The notes: generated from the sequence alone by a model not told the origin. A stretch of 64,000 nucleotides of DNA from Nonomuraea wenchangensis (GCF_900111685.1 NZ_FOHX01000002.1:829431-893430); one strand, 5' to 3'; positions 54,534 through 63,670 are shown, counted from the stretch's first letter. Numbers and translations are program-made.

Positions 54534-55328
54534 GTGCAGGGTTACAACGATGATCTACGCCTCGCGCACGTCATGGCGGACGCCGCCGACGACCTCACCA
54601 TGCGCCGGTTCAAGGCCGTCGACCTCAAGGTCGACACCAAGCCCGACCTCACCCCGGTCAGCGACGCCGACCGCGCCGTCGAGGAGGCGATCCGCGGCAC
54701 GCTGCGCCGGGCCCGGCCCCGCGACGCCGTCGTGGGCGAGGAGTTCGGCACGACCGGCCACGGCGCCAGGTCCTGGATCATCGACCCCATCGACGGCACC
54801 AAGAACTACGTGCGCGGCGTGCCCGTGTGGGCGACGCTGATCGCCCTCATGGAGTACGGCCGCGTCGTCGTCGGCCTGGTCTCCGCCCCCGCGCTCGGCC
54901 GGCGCTGGTGGGCGGCCACCGACGGCGGCGCGTGGACCGGCAAGAGCCTGGCCAAGGCGTCCAGGATGCGCGTCTCCTCGGTCTCCGACCTGGGGGACGC
55001 CTCCTTCTCCTACTCCAGCTTCGGCGGCTGGGAACAGACCGGCAGGCTCGACACCTTCCTCGACCTCAGCCGCGCCTGCTGGCGCACCCGCGCCTACGGC
55101 GACTTCTGGTCGCACATGATGGTCGCCGAGGGCTCGGTCGACTTCTCCGCCGAGCCCGAGCTGTCGCCCTGGGACATGGCCGCGCTCACGGTCATCGTCG
55201 AGGAGGCCGGCGGCGTCTGGACCGACACCACGGGCGTACGCGGGCTGGAGGGCGGCAGCCTGGTCTGCAGCAACGGGCTCCTGCACGACGAGATCATCGC
55301 CCGGCTCAACGGCACCCGCGTCCGCTGA
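54534..55328 (+). CDS. hisN: inositol-monophosphatase-type histidinol-phosphate phosphatase
   Basis: 264 residues. Motifs of the IMPase fold: EEFG (metal Glu), IDPIDGTKNYVRG, and later LSPWDMAAL; the middle part contains FSYSSFGGWEQTG, which matches actinobacterial HisN. It hydrolyses histidinol phosphate in histidine synthesis. Metal-dependent, cytosolic. GTG 54534 chosen because it removes an atypical N-terminal extension. Other his genes are not adjacent. Confidence 0.9.
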   Translation: MQGYNDDLRLAHVMADAADDLTMRRFKAVDLKVDTKPDLTPVSDADRAVEEAIRGTLRRARPRDAVVGEEFGTTGHGARSWIIDPIDGTKNYVRGVPVWATLIALMEYGRVVVGLVSAPALGRRWWAATDGGAWTGKSLAKASRMRVSSVSDLGDASFSYSSFGGWEQTGRLDTFLDLSRACWRTRAYGDFWSHMMVAEGSVDFSAEPELSPWDMAALTVIVEEAGGVWTDTTGVRGLEGGSLVCSNGLLHDEIIARLNGTRVR

Positions 55329-55350
55329 CCGTACGACGCTCGCGGCTCGC

Positions 55351-56145
55351 TCACAGCTCCAGCACCCGCCGCACCGCCGCCATCAGGCTCCCGCGGTAGG
55401 ACCCGCCGTACAGCACGACGTGCACCAGCAGCGGATGAAGCTGGTGCAGCGGCACCCGCTCGCGCCACCCGTCCGCGAGCGGCCACTCCTCCCGGTACGC
55501 CCCGAGCACCCGGTCCAGGTGCGGCAGCCCGAACAGCGCCAGCATGCCGAGGTCGGTCTCCCGGTGCCCGCCGTGGGCGGCCGGATCGACCAGCACCGCC
55601 GAACCGCCCGACCACAGCACGTTCCCGCTCCACAGGTCCCCGTGGATCCTGGACGGCGGCTCGGCAGGCCCCGCCACCTCGGCGAAGCGCGCCACGGCCC
55701 GCTCGACCTCGGCCACGTCGGCCGCCGGCAGCCGCGCCTCACGCAGGAACGGCAGGACCCGCCGCTCGGCGTAGAACTCCGGCCACGAGCCGCACGGCCG
55801 GTTGTCCATCGGCAGCTCGGCGATGAACCCCGGCCACGGCGCGCCGAACGCCGCCGCGCCCGCCCGGTGCATCCCGGCCAGCTCCCGCCCGAACCGCTCG
55901 GCCGCCGCAGGCCCAGGCCGCTCCTCCTCCACCCAGGACAGCACCAGCCGGTCCGGCCCCGCCTCGATCACCTCCGGCACCGCGGCGACCTCGCCCAGCC
56001 AGCGCAGCCCCGCCGCCTCCGCCGCGAACACCTCCGACACCGCGTCGGCGGGCCCGCTCTTGACGAACACCGGCCGCCCGTCGTCCAGCACGCCCTGCCG
56101 CAGCCGCCAGCCGTGGGACGTGCCGAGCTCCCTAACCGATCTCAT
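55351..56145 (-). CDS. fructosamine kinase-family protein
   Basis: 264-residue protein of the fructosamine/ketosamine-3-kinase family (aminoglycoside-phosphotransferase fold). N-terminal lobe with VFVKSG (ATP Lys), catalytic loop SRIHGDLWSGNVLW and metal site AVLVDPAAHGG. It would phosphorylate sugars bound to protein lysines and so start deglycation. Overlaps the low-molecular-weight phosphatase gene by 14 bases. Confidence 0.9.
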   Translation of the reverse strand: MRSVRELGTSHGWRLRQGVLDDGRPVFVKSGPADAVSEVFAAEAAGLRWLGEVAAVPEVIEAGPDRLVLSWVEEERPGPAAAERFGRELAGMHRAGAAAFGAPWPGFIAELPMDNRPCGSWPEFYAERRVLPFLREARLPAADVAEVERAVARFAEVAGPAEPPSRIHGDLWSGNVLWSGGSAVLVDPAAHGGHRETDLGMLALFGLPHLDRVLGAYREEWPLADGWRERVPLHQLHPLLVHVVLYGGSYRGSLMAAVRRVLEL

Positions 56146-56605
56146 CGGCGACGTGCTTGGCCACGCCCTCGGCCGCCGACTCCACCAGCGAGAGCACCTC
56201 CTCGAACCCCTCGCGCCCCCCGTAGTACGGATCGGGCACCTCGGCCCCGGACGGCGCCGCCGGGTCGAACGAGCGGAACAGCCGCACCTCGACCCCGGGG
56301 GCCGCGAGCCGCCGCAGGTTGGCCAGGTTGTCCCGGTCCATGGCCAGCACCAGGTCGTAGCGGTCGAACCAGTCGGCGGTGAACTGCCGGGCCCGGTGCG
56401 CGACCCCGTCGTAGCCGCGCTCGGCCAGGATGCCGAGCGCCCGCTCGTCCATGGGCTCGCCCACGTGCCAGCCGCCCGTCCCTGCGCTCTCGACCACGAC
56501 CTGCTTGCCCAGCCCGCGGTCCTCCAGGACCCGCCGCAGCACGACCTCCGCCATGGGCGAGCGGCAGATGTTTCCCATGCACACCACGCAAATGCGATAC
56601 GTCAT
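56132..56605 (-). CDS. low-molecular-weight protein-tyrosine-phosphatase
   Basis: 157 residues from ATG 56605. The P-loop CMGNICRS (CX5RS, nucleophile Cys9) is near the N-terminus and the general-acid Asp lies in VPDPYYGG near residue 125. It dephosphorylates tyrosine-phosphorylated proteins, often in capsule or virulence signalling. A second ATG at 56617 could add four residues. It precedes and overlaps the fructosamine kinase gene. Confidence 0.93.
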   Translation of the reverse strand: MTYRICVVCMGNICRSPMAEVVLRRVLEDRGLGKQVVVESAGTGGWHVGEPMDERALGILAERGYDGVAHRARQFTADWFDRYDLVLAMDRDNLANLRRLAAPGVEVRLFRSFDPAAPSGAEVPDPYYGGREGFEEVLSLVESAAEGVAKHVADEIG

Positions 56606-56633
56606 ACCACCCATCATGAGGGTGACCGGGGGC

Positions 56634-56651
56634 GTTCACCGTCCGTTCACC
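56634..56651 (+). promoter_or_regulatory. PhoP (Pho) box before pstS
   Basis: Two exact direct repeats GTTCACC spaced 11 bases (56634-56640 and 56645-56651) match the PHO box, GTTCACC units every 11 bp, known from streptomycete pstS promoters. It lies 76 bases before the pstS start, so the operon is likely induced by phosphate starvation via PhoP. Confidence 0.88.
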
Positions 56652-56726
56652 CTTGCTAGGGATCCGAGTCACTTTCGCTGCGTAGCTTCAAGGGCGACTG
56701 AGGACCAAGTGAAAAGGAACCCAACC

Positions 56727-57842
56727 GTGAAGTATGCAGGCCGGCTCGCCGCCGTCGCCTTCGTCGGCGCGCTCTCGCTCGCTGCGTGCGGCACAGACAA
56801 CAACGCCCCGGCGGGCACCGGTGGCACCACCGCCGCCAGCGCCCCTGCCGCGGGCAACGACAACGCTCTGAGCGGCACCATCAACGCCGCGGGCTCCTCC
56901 GCCCAGGCCAACGCGATTGACGAGTGGAAGAAGAACTTCCAGGCCACCAACTCGGGCGTGAGCATCAACTACCAGCCCAGTGGCTCGGGCGCGGGTGTGC
57001 AGGCCTTCATCCAGGGCACGGTCTCCTTCGCCGGCTCGGACTCCGCTCTGAACGACGAGAAGGGCGAGCCGGCCCAGGCCGACGCCCGTTGCAAGACCGG
57101 CAAGGCCATCAACATCCCGATGGTGACCGGCCCCGTGGCCGTGGTCTACAACCTGCCGGGCGTGGACGGTCTGCAGCTCTCGCCCAAGACCATCGGCGGG
57201 ATCTTCAACAGCCAGATCACCAAGTGGGACGACCCGGCGATCAAGGCCGAGAACCCCGACGCCAAGCTGCCCTCCACCCCGATCCAGGCGTTCCACCGCT
57301 CGGACGAGTCGGGCACCAGCGACAACTTCACCAAGTTCCTTAAGGCCACGGCCGAGTGGCCGTACGACCCGGCCAAGGCGTGGCCCGCCGACGCCAAGGG
57401 CCAGGGCGCCAAGGGCTCCGACGGCATCGCCTCCTCGGTCAAGGACACCGAGGGCGCCATCAGCTACGTCGAGATGTCCTACGCCGACAACTCCCAGCTC
57501 CAGAAGGCCAAGGTCGCCAACGGCTCGGGCGAGTTCGTCGAGCTGACCCCCGAGAGCGCCGCCAAGACGGTCGAGACCGCCGAAGTCAAGGGCACCGGCA
57601 ACGACCTCAAGCTCTCGATCGACTACGGCACCAAGACCGCGGGCGCCTACCCGATCGTCCTGGTGACGTACGAGATCACCTGCGAGAAGGGCCTGCCGGC
57701 CGAGGAGGCCAAGCTGGTCAAGGAGTTCCTCACCTACACCGCCAGCGACGAGGGCCAGGCGGCGCTCAAGGACCTGGGCTACGCCCCGCTCGCCGGCGGC
57801 CTGCTCACCAAGGTCCGCACCGCCATCGGGGCCATCTCCTAG
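56727..57842 (+). CDS. pstS: phosphate ABC transporter substrate-binding lipoprotein
   Basis: 371 residues from GTG 56727 with AAGGA upstream. A lipoprotein signal ends LSLAACGTD. The mature protein has AAGSSAQANAIDEW, FAGSDSALNDE, the motif DESGTSDNFTKFL and STSYPIV-like AGAYPIVLVTYE, as in PstS. It binds phosphate outside the membrane. First gene of pstSCAB, downstream of the Pho box. GTG 56709 is a possible upstream start. Confidence 0.93.
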   Translation: MKYAGRLAAVAFVGALSLAACGTDNNAPAGTGGTTAASAPAAGNDNALSGTINAAGSSAQANAIDEWKKNFQATNSGVSINYQPSGSGAGVQAFIQGTVSFAGSDSALNDEKGEPAQADARCKTGKAINIPMVTGPVAVVYNLPGVDGLQLSPKTIGGIFNSQITKWDDPAIKAENPDAKLPSTPIQAFHRSDESGTSDNFTKFLKATAEWPYDPAKAWPADAKGQGAKGSDGIASSVKDTEGAISYVEMSYADNSQLQKAKVANGSGEFVELTPESAAKTVETAEVKGTGNDLKLSIDYGTKTAGAYPIVLVTYEITCEKGLPAEEAKLVKEFLTYTASDEGQAALKDLGYAPLAGGLLTKVRTAIGAIS

Positions 57843-57848
57843 CGGCCG

Positions 57849-58829
57849 ATGACGACCGACACGAAGATTCGCGACGGCGGACCGGCCATGCGCCGGTCCG
57901 CCTCGCGGCGCACCTCCGGTGAAGGGCTCTTCAAGTTCCTGGCCACCGCGGCCGGGGTCGTCCTGCTGGCGATCATGGCGGCCATCGCCGTGTTCCTCAT
58001 CGCAGAGGCGATCCCCGCGCTGCAGGCGAACAAGGGCGGCTTCTTCACGGACCTCGTCTGGGAGCCCAACAGCAGCCAGGTGTTCGGCATCGGCGCGCTG
58101 GCCTTCGGCACGGTGCTGAGCTCGGGCATCGCGCTGGTCATCGCGACCCCGATCGCGGTCGGCGTCGCGCTGTTCATCTCCCACTACGCGCCGCGCCGCC
58201 TCGCCGGTCCGCTCGGCTACCTCATCGACCTGCTCGCCGCGGTCCCCAGCGTCATCTACGGCCTGTGGGGTCTGGCCTTCCTCGTGCCGCTGCTGCGGGA
58301 GCCCTCGCGGTGGCTCAACGAGCACTTCGGCTGGTTCCCGCTGTTCGCCGGCGAGGGCGCGATCGGCGGCAAGACCATGCTGGCCGGCGGCATCGTTCTG
58401 GCGATCATGATCCTGCCGATCATCGCGGCCATCTCCCGCGAGGTCTTCCTGCAGGTGCCGCGCATGAACGAGGAGGCGGCGCTCGCGCTCGGCGCGACCC
58501 GCTGGGAGATGATCAGGATGGCGGTGCTGCCGTTCGGCCGTCCCGGCGTCATCAGCGCCGCGATGCTCGGCCTCGGCCGCGCCATGGGCGAGACCATCGC
58601 GGTCGCGCTCATCTTCCCCGCCACGTTCGACATCAGCGTCCAGATCCTGACCCCGCACGGCAACAGCATCGCGGCCAACATCGCCAACGGCTTCGGCGAG
58701 GCCACCCCGATCGGACGCGGCGCGCTGATCGCCTCCGGCCTGGTGCTGTTCGTCATCACCCTGCTGGTCAACATGGCGGCCCGTATGATCATCAACCGCC
58801 GCAAGGAGTACGCGAGGGCCGGCGCATGA
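57849..58829 (+). CDS. pstC: phosphate ABC transporter permease PstC
   Basis: 326 residues with six membrane helices after a ~30-residue Arg-rich cytoplasmic N-terminus. The coupling motif reads EEAALALGATRWEMIRMAVLP, and ALGLGRAMGETIAVALI-like LGLGRAMGETIA is diagnostic. Forms the channel with PstA. Starts seven bases after pstS and overlaps pstA by ATGA. Confidence 0.93.
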   Translation: MTTDTKIRDGGPAMRRSASRRTSGEGLFKFLATAAGVVLLAIMAAIAVFLIAEAIPALQANKGGFFTDLVWEPNSSQVFGIGALAFGTVLSSGIALVIATPIAVGVALFISHYAPRRLAGPLGYLIDLLAAVPSVIYGLWGLAFLVPLLREPSRWLNEHFGWFPLFAGEGAIGGKTMLAGGIVLAIMILPIIAAISREVFLQVPRMNEEAALALGATRWEMIRMAVLPFGRPGVISAAMLGLGRAMGETIAVALIFPATFDISVQILTPHGNSIAANIANGFGEATPIGRGALIASGLVLFVITLLVNMAARMIINRRKEYARAGA

Positions 58830-59731
58830 CCCTGCAACAGGAGGCCGCGCGCAGGCCGCGCGGAGTCCAGCACATCTCGACCGGCCGCCGGGTGAAGGAC
58901 CGCTTCGTCCAGGGGCTGGTCTATCTGGCGTTCGCGATGGCCGTGGTGCCGCTGGTCTCGGTGCTGTGGCTGGTGATCTCCAACGGCCTGGCCCGCTTCG
59001 ACCTGGAGTTCATGACGCACTCGATGCGCGGCATCGGCGCGCGGGACGCGGGCGGCGGCGCCTACCACGCCATCATCGGCACCGTCGAACAGGTGCTGCT
59101 CGCCTCGGCCATCTCGGTCCCGATCGGCCTGCTCACCGCCATCTACCTGGTCGAGTACGGCAACGGCGGCCGGCTCAGCCGGGCCATCAGCTTTTTCGTG
59201 GACGTCATGACCGGTGTCCCCTCGGTGGTCGCCGGTCTGTTCATCCTCGCGTTCTGGATCCTGTTCCTCGGCATGCCGTACAGCGGGTGGGCGGGCGCCA
59301 TGGCCCTGTCCATCCTCATGATGCCGACCGTGGTCAGGTCCACCGAGGAGATGCTCCGGTTGGTTCCGGCCGATCTGCGCGAGGCCTCGTACGCGCTGGG
59401 CGTCCCCAAGTGGCGCACGATCATGAAGATCGTGCTGCCGACCGCGTTCACCGGCATCGTCACCGGCGTCATGCTGGCCGTGGCCCGCGTCGCCGGCGAG
59501 ACCGCGCCGATCCTGCTCACGGTGTTCTTCACCGACTCCATCAACAACGACCCGTTCAGCGGGCCTCAGATGGGCCTTCCCCTCTATGTCTTCGACCAGG
59601 CGGCGCGTCCCAACGACACCGCCATCGACAGGGCGTGGACCGGAGCCCTCACGCTCATCCTGATCGTCATGCTGCTCAACTTGGTGGCGCGCCTGATCGC
59701 CTGGTGGCGTGCGCCCGCCAAGGGCCGATAG
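58826..59731 (+). CDS. pstA: phosphate ABC transporter permease PstA
   Basis: 301 residues, six membrane helices. Typical phrases are IYLVEYGNGGRLSRAI, FVDVMTGVPSVVAGLF and LREASYALGVPKWRTIMKIVLP (coupling loop), then AVARVAGETAPILLTVFF. ATG 58826 overlaps the pstC stop. PstB follows after 15 bases. Confidence 0.94.
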   Translation: MTLQQEAARRPRGVQHISTGRRVKDRFVQGLVYLAFAMAVVPLVSVLWLVISNGLARFDLEFMTHSMRGIGARDAGGGAYHAIIGTVEQVLLASAISVPIGLLTAIYLVEYGNGGRLSRAISFFVDVMTGVPSVVAGLFILAFWILFLGMPYSGWAGAMALSILMMPTVVRSTEEMLRLVPADLREASYALGVPKWRTIMKIVLPTAFTGIVTGVMLAVARVAGETAPILLTVFFTDSINNDPFSGPQMGLPLYVFDQAARPNDTAIDRAWTGALTLILIVMLLNLVARLIAWWRAPAKGR

Positions 59732-59746
59732 GGGGTACCGCCACTC

Positions 59747-60523
59747 ATGTCCAAGCAGATCCAGGTTTCGGGTCTGGACGCGTACTACGGCGCGCACAAG
59801 GCCATCGAAGACGTGTCGATGACCATCGAGCCGCGCTCGATCACCGCGTTCATCGGCCCCTCGGGGTGCGGCAAGTCGACGTTCCTGCGCACGCTCAACC
59901 GGATGCACGAGGTGATCCCCGGCGCCCGCGTCGAGGGCAAGGTGCTGCTCGACGGCGACGACCTCTACGGCGCCTCCGTCGAGCCCGTCTCGGTGCGCAG
60001 GATGATCGGCATGGTCTTCCAGCGTCCCAACCCGTTCCCCACGATGTCGATCTACGACAACGTCGCCGCCGGCCTGCGCCTCAACGGCCGCCTGCCGAAA
60101 TCGCAGCTCGACGGCATCGTCGAGGAGTCGCTGAAGGGCGCCAACCTCTGGAACGAGGTCAAGGACCGCCTCACCAAGCCCGGCGCGGGCCTGTCCGGCG
60201 GTCAGCAGCAGCGGCTCTGCATCGCCCGCGCGATCGCGGTCAAGCCGCAGGTGCTGCTCATGGACGAGCCGTGCTCGGCGCTCGACCCGATCTCCACGCT
60301 GGCCATCGAGGACCTCATGGCCAAGCTCAAGGACGAGTTCACGATCGTCATCGTCACCCACAACATGCAGCAGGCCGCCCGCGTCAGCGACCGCACCGCC
60401 TTCTTCAACCTGGCCGGCCAGGGCCAGCCCGGCAAGGTCGTCGAGATGGACGAGACCTCACGCATGTTCACCAACCCGAGCCAGAAGGCCACCGAGGACT
60501 ACATCACGGGGCGCTTCGGCTGA
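59747..60523 (+). CDS. pstB: phosphate ABC transporter ATP-binding protein PstB
   Basis: 258-residue ABC ATPase. Walker [29 protein letters not shown] (a PstB hallmark), [15 protein letters not shown], Walker [14 protein letters not shown] and [18 protein letters not shown]. Energises PstCA. Its stop overlaps the next gene by one base (TGATG), so the response-regulator-like gene belongs to the pst operon. Confidence 0.95.
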   Translation: MSKQIQVSGLDAYYGAHKAIEDVSMTIEPRSITAFIGPSGCGKSTFLRTLNRMHEVIPGARVEGKVLLDGDDLYGASVEPVSVRRMIGMVFQRPNPFPTMSIYDNVAAGLRLNGRLPKSQLDGIVEESLKGANLWNEVKDRLTKPGAGLSGGQQQRLCIARAIAVKPQVLLMDEPCSALDPISTLAIEDLMAKLKDEFTIVIVTHNMQQAARVSDRTAFFNLAGQGQPGKVVEMDETSRMFTNPSQKATEDYITGRFG

Positions 60524-61248
60524 TGACCCGACAGCAGGCGCCCGTCACGGTGAACGGGGACGTGAGGACCAGGCCCGTGCTGCTCATCGCCGATCCGGAC
60601 CGGACCGTGGTCGACGAGGTCGCGAACGCCCTCGAACGCGAGGGCGTCGCGGTCACCGGCGCGCCCGACGGCGCCCAAGGTCTGCTGCAGGCGGGGGCCC
60701 TGCAACCCGACGTGGTGCTCGTCTCGGCCACGATCGCGGTCATCGACGCGGTCGAGTTCGTCCGCGCGGTACGCCGCGCCCGGGCCGTGCCGGTGCTGCT
60801 CGGCGTCGGCGAGGGGCACGCCGAGCAGGCGGTCCGCGCGCTCGCGGCGGGCGCCGCCGCCTGTGTGGCCAGGCCGTACCGGGTGCCGGAGCTGCTGCCG
60901 TTCATCCACGCGGCCTCGCCGGAGTCGCGTGACGTGCTCCACGTCGGCGGCGTGGAGCTCGACGTGCAGGCATACCAGGTGCGCGTCGGCGGGCGCACCG
61001 TCCACCTGCCGCTGCGCGAGTTCGAGCTGCTGCAGTACCTGATGCGCAACGCCGACCGCACGGTCACCCGCGAGCAGATCATGCGGCACGTCTGGCACAC
61101 CGCCACGACGACCTCGACGAACACCATCGCGGTGCACGTCAAGCGGCTGCGGGCGCGGCTCGGCGACGAGGACGACCAGCTGATCCAGACCGTACGCGGC
61201 GTCGGCTACCGGCTGGTCACGCCGAGCATCTCCGGAAGTCCCGCATGA
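60523..61248 (+). CDS. OmpR-type response regulator with atypical receiver
   Basis: 241 residues. N-terminal receiver-like domain (VLLIADPDRTVVDEVANALE), but the phospho-acceptor Asp position reads PDVVLVSATIAVID (Ser) and the conserved Lys reads VARPYRVPEL (Arg). The C-terminal winged helix is orthodox (HLPLREFELLQYLMRNADR, TREQIMRHVWH and TIAVHVKRLRARLG). It starts inside the pstB stop and so is co-expressed with pst. Control by ligand or protein contact rather than phosphorylation is inferred. The 3' end overlaps the convergent hydrolase gene by 32 bases. Confidence 0.9.
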   Translation: MTRQQAPVTVNGDVRTRPVLLIADPDRTVVDEVANALEREGVAVTGAPDGAQGLLQAGALQPDVVLVSATIAVIDAVEFVRAVRRARAVPVLLGVGEGHAEQAVRALAAGAAACVARPYRVPELLPFIHAASPESRDVLHVGGVELDVQAYQVRVGGRTVHLPLREFELLQYLMRNADRTVTREQIMRHVWHTATTTSTNTIAVHVKRLRARLGDEDDQLIQTVRGVGYRLVTPSISGSPA

Positions 61249-62152
61249 TGCGCCGGGCCACGCCCTCGACGGTCGCGATGCCCTGACGGACGTCCGCGGC
61301 GCCCTCGCTGAGCACGGCCACGGCGTAGTCGTGGCCTTCGCCGCTGATCAGGCCGACGGTGACGACGGCCCAGCGCCCGGTCGAGACCCGCCTGAGCCAG
61401 CCGTTCTTCAGCGCCACCCGCTCGCCCCGGCAGGCCGCGGCGCTCAGACCCCAGTCCTGGCCGTCCACGACCGTGCCCATGAGGTCGAGCACCCGCGAGC
61501 GCTCCCCGCCCTTCAGCGGGCTTCTGGGGGACACCAGGGCACTCATGAGCCGGATCTGGTCATCCACCGACGTACGGGTGATTCCCCAGCAGAACAGGTC
61601 AACGCAGGAGCCGGGCACGCCCAGGGTGTGCTTGAGCCCGAACCGCCGCGCCGCCTTCGTGAGCCCGCCCGCGCCGCCGATCCGCAGCCAGAGCCGGTCC
61701 GCGGCCTGGTTGTCGCTGGCCCGAATCATCAGCTCGGCGTCCCGCCGGACGTCGCGCGGCAGCTTCTTCCACGGCGTCCTCAGCAGCAGCGCCATGAGGA
61801 TGAGCACCTTGGAGCTGCTCGCGGTGATCAGCCGCTCGCCCGGGTGGTAGCGGTAGAGCCGCCCGCTCGCCAGATCCTTGACCATCGCCGTGACCCGTCC
61901 TGGGCGGCCCGCCAGGTAGCGGTCGAGCCGCCTGCCGATCCGTTTCGCGGAGATCGGCCGCAGCGGCTCCACGGCCGCGATGCGCTCGGCCCGCCGCAGC
62001 GTCAGGCCCGTGCTTACGCCGGTCGCCACGTGCGCCACCAGGACGGCCCGGCCGGTTTGTGCTGTTGACTCCGCCGGCGCGGTGACCAGGGACAGGAGCA
62101 GGGCGAGAGCGAGCAGCACCCGCCCTGTCACCTGGCCCTGGCCTGTGATCAC
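61217..62152 (-). CDS. secreted class A beta-lactamase-like serine hydrolase
   Basis: 311 residues with a signal peptide (about 10-30). Class A fold motifs: SSSKVLI (Ser-x-x-Lys), RASDNQAAD (SDN loop) and LKNGWLRR at the KTG position (KNG). A class A Glu166-type omega loop is not evident, so resistance function is uncertain; D-alanyl-D-alanine peptidase or other cell-wall hydrolase activity is plausible. Two cysteines (GSCVDLFCWG) are close together. No resistance regulator adjoins. Confidence 0.85.
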   Translation of the reverse strand: MITGQGQVTGRVLLALALLLSLVTAPAESTAQTGRAVLVAHVATGVSTGLTLRRAERIAAVEPLRPISAKRIGRRLDRYLAGRPGRVTAMVKDLASGRLYRYHPGERLITASSSKVLILMALLLRTPWKKLPRDVRRDAELMIRASDNQAADRLWLRIGGAGGLTKAARRFGLKHTLGVPGSCVDLFCWGITRTSVDDQIRLMSALVSPRSPLKGGERSRVLDLMGTVVDGQDWGLSAAACRGERVALKNGWLRRVSTGRWAVVTVGLISGEGHDYAVAVLSEGAADVRQGIATVEGVARRIMRDFRRCSA

Positions 62153-62185
62153 CCGGGCATTATGGCGAGAACCCGGACGAAGGTG

Positions 62186-63073
62186 CTAGACGGCTGAGGC
62201 CATCAGTCGGGCGATCGAGTCGTCGTCGCAGGTGGCCCAGAAGCCGCCCACGACGTCCTCCAGGTGCTCCAAGGACTCCGCCGCGAACAACACGTCCTGA
62301 TATTTCGTGATGTCGTAGTGCGTGGTACCCATGGCCGCCAGCTCCAGCGGCCGGATGTCCATGCCGCGGAACTCCTCGATCTCCCCGTACGACGACAGGA
62401 TCCCCGCCCCGTACGCCCGCAGCTCGCCCTGCTCCCGCATCACCCCGAACTCCAGCGTGAACCAGAACACCTTCGAGACGAACTCCAGCGCCTCCTCACC
62501 CTCGACCCGCCGCGCGGCCTGCCCGGCCAGCCGGTAGAGAGCCGCGTACCGGTCGCTGGCCAGCGCGTTGGCGTGCCCGATGACCTCGTGCACGACGTCC
62601 GGCTCCGGCGTGTAGAACGGCACCGAGTGGTGCCGGATGTACTGCGTGGAGTGGAAGAACCCGTCGGCGAGCACCCCGTAGAAGTCGCGCAGCGGCACCA
62701 GCCCGGCCGCCGGCAGATACCGGAACCCGGTCAGCGGCTCCAGCAGCCCCGAGACCTCCTCCAGCTGCGGGATGCGCTCGGCGGGCAGCCCCAGCCGGGC
62801 CACGCCGTCCAGGTATTCGGCGGTGGCGTACTTGGCGTGCTTGATCGCCAGCTCCCTGCTGACCATCGCCCACACCTCGTGCTCCTGCTCGGTGTACTCG
62901 GCCGCCGGGATGGGCGTCCCCAGCCGGTAGCCGAGCGCCAGAGCAGCGATCGCGTTCCGCCGCGCCCGGTACACCTGGTCCGCGAACCCGGGATGCGACG
63001 CGGCCAGCTCGACCACCACCGACCCGTCCTCCTGGGCGGCGACCGGCGCGAAGTACTGTGCTTCCTCGAACAT
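62186..63073 (-). CDS. phhA: phenylalanine 4-monooxygenase-like aromatic amino acid hydroxylase
   Basis: 295-residue monomeric bacterial-type hydroxylase. The iron ligands sit in VVHEVIGHANAL (two His) and FWFTLEFGVM (Glu), with preceding RDFYGVLADGFFHSTQYIRH and PFYTPEPDVVHE. It uses tetrahydrobiopterin and oxygen to make tyrosine from phenylalanine. ATG 63073 (MFEEAQYFAPV) matches the family. Divergent from an Lrp/AsnC regulator 127 bases away, likely its controller. Confidence 0.93.
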   Translation of the reverse strand: MFEEAQYFAPVAAQEDGSVVVELAASHPGFADQVYRARRNAIAALALGYRLGTPIPAAEYTEQEHEVWAMVSRELAIKHAKYATAEYLDGVARLGLPAERIPQLEEVSGLLEPLTGFRYLPAAGLVPLRDFYGVLADGFFHSTQYIRHHSVPFYTPEPDVVHEVIGHANALASDRYAALYRLAGQAARRVEGEEALEFVSKVFWFTLEFGVMREQGELRAYGAGILSSYGEIEEFRGMDIRPLELAAMGTTHYDITKYQDVLFAAESLEHLEDVVGGFWATCDDDSIARLMASAV

Positions 63074-63199
63074 GTCCAGATAACAGCAAGTCTCGCTTTT
63101 CCTGGCAAGAGCGCTCAATCCTGCTGCGCGATACGCTCAATTCCGCCCGCCCGAACCGGCATTCACTGGTCGAATCGCACACTTCCCCGGAGGCCCTCC

Positions 63200-63646
63200 A
63201 TGGACGACCTCGACGCCCGCCTGCTGGTGACCATGCGCGCGCACCCGCGCATCGGCCTGACCGAGCTCGCCCGGCTGCTGGGCGTCGCACGCGGCACCGT
63301 GCAGGCCCGCGTCGAGAAGCTGACCGCCCGGGGCGTCATCCAGGACTTCGGTCCCACGGTCTCACCGGCCGCCGCCGGCTATCCCATCCTGGCCTTCGTC
63401 TGGCTCCAGATCGCGCAGGGCCGGCTGGAGGAGGCGGTCGCCGCTCTGGGGGCCGTACCGCAGATCCTGGAGGTGCACGGCACCAGCGGCCAGCACGACC
63501 TGCTCTGCCGCGTGGTGGCCAGGAGCACCGATCACCTGCAGGAGATCATCGCCCGCATCCTGGCCTCACCCGCCGTGCAACGCACGGACACCACGATCGC
63601 CCTGAGCACCCAGATCCCGTACCGCATCGAACCCCTCCTGCAGTGA
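63200..63646 (+). CDS. Lrp/AsnC-family transcriptional regulator
   Basis: 148 residues. N-terminal HTH (DDLDARLLVTMRAHPRIGLT, then ARLLGVARGTVQARVEKL) and a C-terminal RAM domain (ILAFVWLQIAQGR, VHGTSGQHDLLCRVVARS). Typical Lrp/AsnC size. Divergent from phhA; expected to respond to an aromatic amino acid and control that gene (inference). Ends 25 bases before the strong hairpin at 63671. Confidence 0.92.
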   Translation: MDDLDARLLVTMRAHPRIGLTELARLLGVARGTVQARVEKLTARGVIQDFGPTVSPAAAGYPILAFVWLQIAQGRLEEAVAALGAVPQILEVHGTSGQHDLLCRVVARSTDHLQEIIARILASPAVQRTDTTIALSTQIPYRIEPLLQ

Positions 63647-63670
63647 GGCTCTGGAACCCGGAAATGCAGA

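Noticed and set aside
58256..60361. 701-codon minus-strand frame opposite pstC, pstA and pstB
   Set aside because: The + strand pst genes carry intact transporter motifs and overlap junctions; the antisense frame is a GC artefact.
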